Below are positions 1 to 4,703 of a stretch of DNA of 6,581 nucleotides, piece by piece; the first letter of the stretch is position 1, and every line of letters starts with the position of its first letter. The stretch is from Candidatus Nitrosopumilus sp. (GTDB taxonomy: Archaea; Thermoproteota; Nitrososphaeria; Nitrososphaerales; Nitrosopumilaceae). The stretch is taken from contig JAOUAY010000070.1 of NCBI GenBank assembly GCA_029860565.1, positions 1 through 6,581 on the forward strand, given 5' to 3'. Both the position numbers and the translations under genes were made by a program. The notes below the pieces were generated by a model. The model worked only from the letters and a program-made list of their open reading frames with translations, did not search any database and had not been told where the DNA came from.

Positions 1-432
1 AACTATGATTTATCTCTACCTTCTGGAAATTCTGTTTCAGCCTTTCTGATGCTTAGATTGTATCATCTGTCACAAGAACAAACTTTTCTCGAAATTACCA
101 TAAAAATAATGGAATCTCAGGCACAAATGGCTGCTGAAAATCCTTTTGGATTTGGCTATTTACTAAATACCATTTCTATGTATATTCAAAAACCTATAGA
201 AATTACTATTGTCAATACCGAAAACTCTGAAATATGTAAATCCCTTCTTTTAGATTATTTACCCAACTCTATAATGATCACAATTCAGGACTCCTCTCAG
301 TTGGAGAGTCTTTCAAAATATCCTTTCTTTGCTGGAAAACTTTTTGAAGATAACACGTCTGTTTTTATCTGTAAGAATTTTACTTGCTCTTTACCTTTGC
401 ATACACTTGATGAGATAAAATTAAACCTTTAG
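1..432 (+). CDS. C-terminal part of DUF255/YyaL-type thioredoxin-domain protein (5' end outside window)
   Basis: The frame is open from base 1, so the true start lies outside the window; 143 residues are visible. The visible part matches the end of the YyaL/DUF255 family (about 650-700 residues), which has an N-terminal thioredoxin-like domain followed by an (alpha/alpha)6 six-hairpin domain resembling N-acylglucosamine 2-epimerases. Recognisable family marks are LPSGNSVSAF near visible residues 6-15, helices resembling the last hairpins of the barrel, an alpha/beta segment ending in LLDYLPNS, and the terminal block VFICKNFTCSLPL with its C-x-N-F-x-C-x-x-P pattern, typical of the family's last strand. 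The biochemical role of the family is not settled; a thiol or sugar-related activity is only inferred from the folds. The TAG stop overlaps the end of the convergent gene on the other strand by 4 bases. Identification is by remembered motifs; confidence is good for the family, low for function. Confidence 0.85.
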   Translation, partial: NYDLSLPSGNSVSAFLMLRLYHLSQEQTFLEITIKIMESQAQMAAENPFGFGYLLNTISMYIQKPIEITIVNTENSEICKSLLLDYLPNSIMITIQDSSQLESLSKYPFFAGKLFEDNTSVFICKNFTCSLPLHTLDEIKLNL

Positions 433-749
433 ATTTTTTTTAAATCTACTTCAATTATATTTCCAACTTGGGGTCTTCCCATGTTATCATATCTTGATTT
501 TGGCATTGCAATTGTGATTTGTGTTTGTTGATATGATTTGATGTTAACAGTTGGTTGTGCTTGCAAAATTGCTTCTAATAGTGGCATTACTTGTTCTTTA
601 GTTTCTGCATCAAGTTTTTTTGAAACATTTTCAATAATCATCTGTTTTTGAGAAATTGGCTCAGTCGAAATATTTTCAATTAACGTTAATTGTACTATTT
701 GACCATTATCTACTATCTGTGTAATTCTAAATTCGTTTACATCTGGCAT
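429..749 (-). CDS. Conserved-looking hypothetical protein, 106 aa
   Basis: I do not recognise a family. The protein has a beta-rich N-terminus (FRITQIVDNGQIVQLTLIE), a central helical stretch rich in Lys, Glu and Gln (about residues 35-65, KKLDAETKEQVMPLLEAILQ), and a beta-rich C-terminus with alternating hydrophobics ending in NIIEVDLKKI. It has no signal peptide, membrane helix or cysteine, so a small cytoplasmic protein is likely. The ATG at 747-749 is supported by a TATA-like ATAAAT centred about 26 bases upstream (773-778), as expected for a leaderless mRNA. It lies 31 bases downstream of a 30-codon membrane-peptide ORF in the same direction and may be transcribed with it as well as from its own promoter. 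Its 3' end overlaps the convergent DUF255 gene by 4 bases. Confidence 0.8.
   Translation of the reverse strand: MPDVNEFRITQIVDNGQIVQLTLIENISTEPISQKQMIIENVSKKLDAETKEQVMPLLEAILQAQPTVNIKSYQQTQITIAMPKSRYDNMGRPQVGNIIEVDLKKI
434..441 (+). terminator. Oligo-T run just after the DUF255 gene
   Basis: Eight consecutive T follow the TAG stop of the DUF255 gene after one base. Archaeal RNA polymerase commonly terminates at oligo-T without a stem-loop. The run lies inside the last codons (Lys-Lys) of the convergent gene, so coding and termination share these bases. Its function as a terminator is inference. Confidence 0.5.
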
Positions 750-772
750 TACGTTGATGCATTTTTATGATG

Positions 773-778
773 ATTTAT
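773..778 (-). promoter_or_regulatory. TATA-like box for the 106-aa gene
   Basis: Minus-strand ATAAAT within AGATAAATCA is centred about 26.5 bases upstream of the A of the ATG at 749. That is the spacing between an archaeal TATA box and the transcription start, so the mRNA would begin at or next to the start codon. It sits immediately after the stop codon of the upstream 30-codon ORF. Confidence 0.5.
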
Positions 779-780
779 CT

Positions 781-873
781 TTAACGAATTGAAAAATATA
801 GCGATATTACAGCAGTTGCTATTGCTGCAGTCACTCCTAATACAAAGATGATTTTACTGCCGTCTACTTTCAT
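781..873 (-). CDS. Putative 30-aa single-pass membrane peptide
   Basis: A short frame from ATG (871-873) to TAA (781-783) encodes 30 residues beginning MKVDGSKIIFVLGV and ending SLYFSIR. Residues about 8-26 form an uninterrupted hydrophobic stretch (Ile, Phe, Val, Leu, Ala) long enough to span a membrane, flanked by Lys at the N-terminus and Arg at the C-terminus. A minus-strand TTTAAT (897-902) is centred about 26.5 bases upstream of the ATG, the spacing of a leaderless archaeal transcript. The 106-aa gene follows 31 bases downstream on the same strand. Membrane-like composition plus a correctly spaced promoter makes it more likely real than chance, but nothing is known about its function; it could be a small subunit or regulator of a membrane complex. 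It could still be a fortuitous frame. Confidence 0.55.
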   Translation of the reverse strand: MKVDGSKIIFVLGVTAAIATAVISLYFSIR

Positions 874-896
874 AGCGTTTATTTGTTTTAGTTGGA

Positions 897-902
897 ATTA
901 AA
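897..902 (-). promoter_or_regulatory. TATA-like box for the 30-aa ORF
   Basis: Minus-strand TTTAAT, in the context AGTTTAATTC, is centred about 26.5 bases from the ATG at 873. A T-rich and A-rich palindrome lies further upstream (916-933). Confidence 0.45.
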
Positions 903-1018
903 CTATGCTGATTTTAATTTTTTTTAAAAAATTATTTTTTCGATAATTTCTATGCAAGTACATTCATGAAAAACTACTATCTTTGATTATTGCATATGTT
1001 CTATTCGTATTTACATAT

Positions 1019-1051
1019 CTGTAACGATACAGTCACTCCAATTAAGTTGGA
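1019..1051. repeat. Two adjacent small inverted repeats
   Basis: CTGTA-ACGA-TACAG (1019-1032) is followed after four bases by TCCAA-TTAAG-TTGGA (1037-1051). Each has perfect 5-base arms with a 4- or 5-base loop. On the plus strand a run of six T follows at 1070-1075; on the minus strand the pair lies in the 3' flank of the 115-aa gene. Stems this short can arise by chance, so a function in termination or in a small RNA is only a possibility. Confidence 0.35.
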
Positions 1052-1078
1052 AAGATGTCACACTTGGTATTTTTTAAA

Positions 1079-1426
1079 CTAAACATTATTCTTTAAAGAA
1101 GTGCCTTCGGACTTGTTTTCTGATTCTTTTTTGCTGATTTCTAGCCTATGGGGGTCAAGTATGGATTTTTTGATTAGCGGGGCACGCTGTTTTATTATCT
1201 GGTTAAATTCTCGCATATCTTCCAAACTCGGTGTTTGCTGTTGATTTTGATATGCCTGCAAAAATCCGGAATATACACAACCTGTAATGATGCCAAATGC
1301 TGTATCTGGAATTGATTCTACCTCTGGCACAAAATTTTCCGCAATTTGTTTGTATGACTCTGATTCACTAATGTAATAATCAATTAAACTATCTATGAAA
1401 TCCTTATTCTCTTTGGAAATTGCCAT
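1079..1426 (-). CDS. Hypothetical helical protein, 115 aa
   Basis: I do not recognise this protein. It is predicted by eye to be mainly helical: an acidic amphipathic N-terminal half (NKDFIDSLIDYYISESESYKQ), a less polar centre around residues 42-58 (TAFGIITGCVYSGFLQAY) that is too interrupted for a clear membrane helix, then a helix with EDMREFNQIIKQRAP and a charged, probably disordered C-terminal tail rich in Lys, Glu and Ser. The single Cys lies in the central segment. The ATG at 1424-1426 is supported by a minus-strand TTAAATAAA (1448-1456) centred about 26 bases upstream, consistent with a leaderless mRNA. It shares a 74-bp divergent promoter region with the 152-aa gene. Composition resembles its neighbours, with no sign of transfer. 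Confidence 0.75.
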   Translation of the reverse strand: MAISKENKDFIDSLIDYYISESESYKQIAENFVPEVESIPDTAFGIITGCVYSGFLQAYQNQQQTPSLEDMREFNQIIKQRAPLIKKSILDPHRLEISKKESENKSEGTSLKNNV

Positions 1427-1447
1427 TGTTTTTTCTTGATTTCCTAG

Positions 1448-1456
1448 TTTATTTAA
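1448..1456 (-). promoter_or_regulatory. TATA-like box for the 115-aa gene
   Basis: Minus-strand TTAAATAAA is centred about 26 bases upstream of the ATG at 1426. It faces away from the box of the divergent 152-aa gene, about 25 bases off. Confidence 0.5.
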
Positions 1457-1473
1457 TTGTCTTTGATTAATCG

Positions 1474-1480
1474 TTTATTT
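1474..1480 (+). promoter_or_regulatory. TATA-like box for the 152-aa gene
   Basis: TTTATTT is centred about 24-25 bases upstream of the ATG at 1501, fitting leaderless transcription. A second AT-rich candidate (CTAATAAAT, 1482-1490) is too close to the start codon to be the box for a transcript including the ATG. Confidence 0.4.
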
Positions 1481-1500
1481 GCTAATAAATTATTTTCTAG

Positions 1501-1959
1501 ATGTTGTGGAAATTAGAATCTGATGAGGGTTTTTTTAGAATATATGATTCCAAAAAACTGGTTGCAGGATACTTTGATCCTGATTATGGGGATATTTTTT
1601 CTAAATCAAATTCTGAAGAAATTATTTCATCTATGCTAAAAAATCATGATAAAATTTTAGGTGGAGTCATTATGGTTCCACTTGTTAAATTTGGTTTATT
1701 TGATACTGATTTAGACACTACTTTGACTAAAGTTGAAGAGCAAGTAATTCGAGTAAATGAGCATTTACAAAAATGGAAAAATTTTCTGTCTGAAACTAGT
1801 AGGAAAGTTCACTCTATTAAGATTTCTCATACTGATCAGGATATGTTAACAATTGCATTTCAAATTAAATTCTCAAAACCTACTCCTCTTAAAAAAACAT
1901 CATTATGTGAAGAACTTTTTCCCACTTTGGATCTCTTGCAAAAATCAAATTTGCTGTAA
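1501..1959 (+). CDS. Hypothetical protein, 152 aa
   Basis: I do not recognise a family. The N-terminus looks like a small beta sheet with aromatic residues (LWKLESDEGFFRIYDSKK, then GYFDPDYGD), followed by helical segments around residues 38-50 and 75-100 (a charged helix, VEEQVIRVNEHLQKWKNFLS), a beta strand (DMLTIAFQIKFSK) and a Lys-rich linker leading to a short C-terminal helix. There is no signal peptide, membrane helix or metal-binding cluster; the only Cys is near the C-terminus. It is probably cytoplasmic. It diverges from the 115-aa gene, and its stop is only 17 bases from the stop of the convergent 229-aa gene, so the two transcripts must end in or overlap a very small space. Confidence 0.75.
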   Translation: MLWKLESDEGFFRIYDSKKLVAGYFDPDYGDIFSKSNSEEIISSMLKNHDKILGGVIMVPLVKFGLFDTDLDTTLTKVEEQVIRVNEHLQKWKNFLSETSRKVHSIKISHTDQDMLTIAFQIKFSKPTPLKKTSLCEELFPTLDLLQKSNLL

Positions 1960-1976
1960 TTATATCATTTCTTTGT

Positions 1977-2666
1977 CTAAGGAAGGTGATCATTTTTCCA
2001 TTTTTCAGCCTCATTAAAACAATTAAACCATTGGATTTCTATTTCTTTTGAATCAAATTCACTTAATTCATTTTTAAATTCTAGCTCACATTCATTTTTC
2101 ATATTCTCTGAGATTTGAATTACTTTTTGTTTGATCCCTTTCTGCGGTGCTGAAAATTTTTCTGATTCGTCAAAATTTTTTATTCCTTTTTTAGCTGTTT
2201 GAAATTCTGCTAACCCTAAATTTTCATATTCGTAAGCTTCTTGAATTTGAGTATCTGATCTTATTTTTGCTGATTCATCACCTGTTGTAATCCATTTAAT
2301 GAATTCTAAATCACTTTCTAGTTGAGTCTCAGATGAAATCTTAAATAATTCTACAGAACTTTTGAATAATTCTGGCGGTGTTAATTTATCATATCTGGAA
2401 ATAATCTGTTCAAATTTACTCAAATGTTCTTCATAGTATTTCAATAACTCTTCCTTTGAAATGTCTCCTTCATCCCACTTGGTTTTTTCAGAATAAAATT
2501 TTACTTGTAACTCTGTTACATCTTGTTGAATTTGCGCTAATTCGTTTCCAAATTGAAATCCTTTTTGTTTAGTTTGATCTGCTGAATAATTATATCCTAT
2601 AATTCCCCCAATAATGAGAATTGCTATTACAGCAATTGTGATGTTTTGAATTTTATTTTTTTTCAA
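1977..2666 (-). CDS. Membrane-anchored helical protein of unknown function, 229 aa, TTG start
   Basis: The N-terminus (MKKNKIQNIT) is followed by one hydrophobic segment at about residues 9-28 (ITIAVIAILIIGGIIGY), giving a signal anchor with the rest of the protein probably outside the cytoplasm. The remainder is helix-rich and charged, with a possible coiled coil around residues 40-95, a conserved-looking centre (YDKLTPPELF at 92-101, then SDLEFIKWITTGDE) and two cysteines, C193 and C216, that could form a disulfide. No Met codon occurs before residue 189, so the TTG at 2664-2666 is the plausible start. That TTG overlaps the TGA stop of the upstream 96-aa gene (TTGA, 2663-2666), which suggests translational coupling. 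I do not recognise the family. A DsbA-type oxidoreductase encoded about 2 kb away could in principle act on the cysteine pair, but this is speculation. Confidence 0.8.
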   Translation of the reverse strand: MKKNKIQNITIAVIAILIIGGIIGYNYSADQTKQKGFQFGNELAQIQQDVTELQVKFYSEKTKWDEGDISKEELLKYYEEHLSKFEQIISRYDKLTPPELFKSSVELFKISSETQLESDLEFIKWITTGDESAKIRSDTQIQEAYEYENLGLAEFQTAKKGIKNFDESEKFSAPQKGIKQKVIQISENMKNECELEFKNELSEFDSKEIEIQWFNCFNEAEKWKNDHLP

Positions 2667-2953
2667 AGATAATCTATGTAATTTCCGTTATCATCTAATT
2701 TTAATTCAATTTTAAATTCTGTACCGCTGATAAATGAATCATTTCGAGTTGTTCTGACTTTTCCTATAATTAGTTCATATGGCCAAATTTCTACTACTAT
2801 TGAACCTATTTTTGCAGTTGGTGTTTCTGTAATTGTCATATCATCTCGTTTAACCCCGTGTTTTTCTAACATGTAAATTGCGTGATCTAATAATGGCTTA
2901 GGATTATTATAATTTAGTACCCAAACTGTTCCTTCATAATCAATTTTTTGCAA
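2663..2953 (-). CDS. Hypothetical protein, 96 aa, TTG start, coupled to the membrane protein gene
   Basis: This small soluble-looking protein is not recognised. It starts DYEGTVWVLNYNNPKP, continues with a helix (LLDHAIYMLEKHGVKRDD), then several alternating hydrophobic strands (KIGSIVVEIWPYELIIGKV, TEFKIELKLDD) and ends YIDYL. An alpha/beta fold is likely; there is no Cys and no membrane helix. The reading frame has no ATG before residue 28 and a TGA occurs in frame eight codons upstream, so the start is the TTG at 2951-2953. A TATA-like TTATAT (2977-2982) lies about 26.5 bases upstream of that TTG, which supports both the start and a leaderless mRNA. Its stop overlaps the start of the 229-aa membrane protein gene, so the two probably form an operon and may act together. 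It begins 32 bases downstream of the RAM-domain gene. Confidence 0.78.
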   Translation of the reverse strand: MQKIDYEGTVWVLNYNNPKPLLDHAIYMLEKHGVKRDDMTITETPTAKIGSIVVEIWPYELIIGKVRTTRNDSFISGTEFKIELKLDDNGNYIDYL

Positions 2954-2976
2954 TTTGAAAAATCCTAATTTTACTC

Positions 2977-2982
2977 ATATAA
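2977..2982 (-). promoter_or_regulatory. TATA-like box for the two-gene unit 2953-1977
   Basis: Minus-strand TTATAT (context TTGTTATATGAG) is centred about 26.5 bases upstream of the TTG codon at 2953. It lies in the 32-base gap after the RAM-domain gene, so the downstream pair can be transcribed independently of it. Confidence 0.5.
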
Positions 2983-2985
2983 CAA

Positions 2986-3219
2986 TTATTCGGGGTCTAT
3001 CACGTTTAGTGTCATTGTACTTACTACTCTGGATAGTTTTCTAACTACTGCAATCACTTTTGTAAATTCCTCTTGATTTTCTACTTGAATTTCTGCAATT
3101 ATATCATATGCCCCAAAAGTCAGATATACATTACTGATATTTTGCACTTGTTTTAATTCATCTAAAATGTATTCTTCTGCTCCTAAATCACAATTGAATA
3201 AAATGAATCCTTTGTGCAT
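2986..3219 (-). CDS. Stand-alone Lrp/AsnC ligand-binding (RAM) domain protein, 77 aa
   Basis: The whole protein corresponds to the AsnC-type C-terminal domain (RAM, regulation of amino-acid metabolism) with a beta-alpha-beta-beta-alpha-beta pattern: FILFNCDLG strand, helix YILDELKQV, strand VYLTFGAYDIIAEIQV, helix EEFTKVIAVVRKL, and a final strand STMTLNVI. The G36-A37-Y38-D39 turn matches the G-x-Y-D motif of the family. The N-terminal helix-turn-helix of full Lrp regulators (about 150 aa) is absent, as in known stand-alone RAM proteins, which usually form oligomers that bind amino acids or other effectors and may pair with DNA-binding partners. The ATG at 3217-3219 follows the helicase gene by 51 bases in the same direction. 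A weak TATA-like CTTAAAC (3247-3252) lies about 30 bases upstream, so it could have its own promoter or be read through from the helicase. Confidence 0.9.
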   Translation of the reverse strand: MHKGFILFNCDLGAEEYILDELKQVQNISNVYLTFGAYDIIAEIQVENQEEFTKVIAVVRKLSRVVSTMTLNVIDPE

Positions 3220-3270
3220 TACTTTACCTTAGAATAATTGATGAAGTTTAAGTCTTTAAGTTTTACAGTA

Positions 3271-4602
3271 TTACCATCTACTACGTCCACCGTAGCTATT
3301 CTTACCATCTTTATCCTCATATCTTTTTTTGCCATCTCTAGAATTTCTACCACCAGATCTTCCGTATCCCCCACCACCAGACCTTCCATATCCTCCAGAA
3401 CGACCTCCACCTCTAGAATAATTGGATCTGGATTGACCTCCATATCTTCTTGATGGGGTTTGTCTTTTTAGCGGATCTGGGATTGAAATTTGAATTCCCA
3501 TTTCTTGATTCAAATCTTTGAGAGGAACTTTGATTTGACGTTTGATAAGGTTCCAATCACCTACAGATGAGTATGACACAAATGTTACTGCTTTACCTTT
3601 TGCACCTGCTCTGGCGGTTCTTCCAATTCTATGAAAATACACCATCTCTACATTTGGAACATCGTAATTGACTACTAATTCCACTCTTGGAACATCTATT
3701 CCTCTAGATGCTATGTCTGTGGCAACTAGAATGTCTGCTTTTCCATTTCTAAATTTTGCCATGGATTGTTCTCTTCGGTGTTGTGACATGTCACCCTCAA
3801 TTGCAACTGCGTTATATTTTTCTTGATGAAGAAATTTTTGAACATCTCTGGTTCTATACTTTGTTGAACAAAATACGATGCATTGACCTTTTACTGGCTT
3901 GATAAAATCTAGCAAATATTTGAATTTGTCTCTATCTTTAATCACTAAATATGATTGATCAATCCCTTCTCCACTAAGATCATCCGCATCTAACAGGAAT
4001 TGTTTTGGATTATTTAGATAGTCTTCAGATAGTCTTAGAATTTGAGTTGGCATTGTGGCTGAAAACAATGACATTACTCTATCTTCTGGTGCTAAATCTA
4101 AAATAAACTGAATATCATCAATGAATCCCATGTCTAGCATTGTATCTGCTTCATCTAGAACAATATGGGTTATGTCTCTAAGTTCTATTGAACCTCTTTT
4201 TAGATGATCAATTAGTCTGCCTGGTGTTGCTACCAGAATTTCAACTCCTCTGTGGAGTGCATCAAGCTGAATTCCCATCCCTTGCCCTCCGTAAATTGTT
4301 GCCACCTTAATTCCTGTATGTTTTCCGAATTTCTTAATTTCATCTGAAATTTGCATTGCAAGTTCTCTTGTAGGTGCCATAACTAACCCTTGAATTCCTT
4401 TTTTTGGTTGAATTTGTTGTAGCATTGATAATGCAAACGCTGCAGTTTTTCCAGAACCTGTATGTGCTTGTCCCACAACATCTCTTCCTGAAAGTAACAC
4501 TGGAATAGCTGCTTCTTGAATTGGAAATGCTTCTTCAAAACCTTGCTCTGTTATTCCTTTCAGCACATCTTCGCTTAATCCTAAATCTTGAAATTTTGTC
4601 AT
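3271..4602 (-). CDS. DEAD-box ATP-dependent RNA helicase with Gly/Arg-rich tail, 443 aa
   Basis: All superfamily 2 DEAD-box motifs are present in order: Q motif with F4 and Q29, motif I AHTGSGKT (46-53), Ia PTREL (77-81), GG (105-106), Ib TPGR (126-129), II DEAD (150-153), III SAT (181-183), IV around IVFCS (242-246), V ATDIASRGID (294-303) and VI HRIGRTARAG (324-333). The two RecA-like domains are therefore intact and an active ATP-dependent RNA unwinding enzyme is expected, acting in the cytoplasm on structured RNA, for example in ribosome assembly or mRNA turnover. Residues about 384-443 form a low-complexity tail with RSGG and YGRSGG repeats, a type known to add nonspecific RNA binding. 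The ATG at 4600-4602 gives the standard spacing to the Q motif. The gene follows the DsbA-type gene by 101 bases; the intervening sequence contains an inverted repeat. The related bacterial DeaD/CsdA and a methanogen homologue are cold-induced; cold regulation here is inference. Confidence 0.97.
   Translation of the reverse strand: MTKFQDLGLSEDVLKGITEQGFEEAFPIQEAAIPVLLSGRDVVGQAHTGSGKTAAFALSMLQQIQPKKGIQGLVMAPTRELAMQISDEIKKFGKHTGIKVATIYGGQGMGIQLDALHRGVEILVATPGRLIDHLKRGSIELRDITHIVLDEADTMLDMGFIDDIQFILDLAPEDRVMSLFSATMPTQILRLSEDYLNNPKQFLLDADDLSGEGIDQSYLVIKDRDKFKYLLDFIKPVKGQCIVFCSTKYRTRDVQKFLHQEKYNAVAIEGDMSQHRREQSMAKFRNGKADILVATDIASRGIDVPRVELVVNYDVPNVEMVYFHRIGRTARAGAKGKAVTFVSYSSVGDWNLIKRQIKVPLKDLNQEMGIQISIPDPLKRQTPSRRYGGQSRSNYSRGGGRSGGYGRSGGGGYGRSGGRNSRDGKKRYEDKDGKNSYGGRSRW
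3346..3411 (-). repeat. Degenerate codon repeat encoding RSGG/YG units in the helicase tail
   Basis: Residues 398-419 of the helicase contain RSGG three times (401-404, 407-410, 415-418) separated by YG-containing units. The DNA is correspondingly repetitive and richer in G and C than its surroundings. Such tracts expand and contract easily, so tail length should vary among relatives. Confidence 0.7.
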
Positions 4603-4617
4603 TTTGTTTTTTTCTCT

Positions 4618-4646
4618 TAAGCAATAACGAAAAAGCTCATTGCTTA
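4618..4646 (-). promoter_or_regulatory. Inverted repeat in the probable 5' leader of the helicase gene
   Basis: TAAGCAAT (4618-4625) and ATTGCTTA (4639-4646) are perfect 8-base arms with a 13-base spacer. In minus-strand RNA the stem can be extended by a G-U and an A-U pair to 10 pairs with a 9-base loop rich in U. The structure ends 15 bases before the helicase ATG. No T tract follows it on the minus strand (A-rich sequence does), so it is not a typical terminator for the upstream gene. It could be an RNA hairpin acting on helicase translation or a DNA operator; both are inference. Confidence 0.5.
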
Positions 4647-4683
4647 CTCGTCATTATTCTGATGCTTGATACTGGTTATGGTC

Positions 4684-4690
4684 TAATAAA
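4684..4690 (-). promoter_or_regulatory. Candidate TATA box for the helicase gene
   Basis: Minus-strand TTTATTA (context GCGTTTATTAG) would place the transcription start near 4660 and give a leader of roughly 58 bases containing the whole inverted repeat. A weaker box, GTTATTG near 4623-4629, sits about 24 bases from the ATG and would instead give a leaderless mRNA and leave the repeat as DNA only. The sequence does not decide between them. Confidence 0.35.
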
Positions 4691-4703
4691 CGCTTGTTAT
4701 TTT

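Larger units (their letters stand above)
874..1078 (+). other. Intergenic region without a convincing gene
   Basis: These 205 bases hold the promoter of the 30-aa ORF, an A/T-only palindrome (AATTTTTT at 916-923 and AAAAAATT at 926-933), a 7-base inverted repeat TATGCAA/TTGCATA (951-957 and 990-996, 32-base spacer), and two small adjacent hairpins at 1019-1032 and 1037-1051 followed by six T at 1070-1075. No frame longer than about 15 codons with a sensible start was seen. It is the 3' flank of the 115-aa gene on the minus strand. Confidence 0.5.

Noticed and set aside
767..773. ATGATGA resembling the C box of an archaeal C/D RNA
   Set aside because: No CTGA D or D' box follows within the expected 20-60 bases, and the site overlaps the promoter of the 106-aa gene.
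916..933. AATTTTTT/AAAAAATT palindrome
   Set aside because: Composed only of A and T in a low-complexity tract; it may help transcription termination on either strand but cannot be distinguished from background.
951..996. Inverted repeat TATGCAA/TTGCATA with 32-base spacer
   Set aside because: Seven-base arms with a long spacer are expected by chance in a region of this size; no neighbouring structure supports a function.
3219..3453. Two overlapping frames of about 71-74 codons on opposite strands over the helicase tail
   Set aside because: Both are by-products of the repetitive Gly/Arg-rich coding sequence; their compositions (Val/Glu/Asp-rich and Ser/Thr-rich) are low complexity and the helicase frame explains the DNA.
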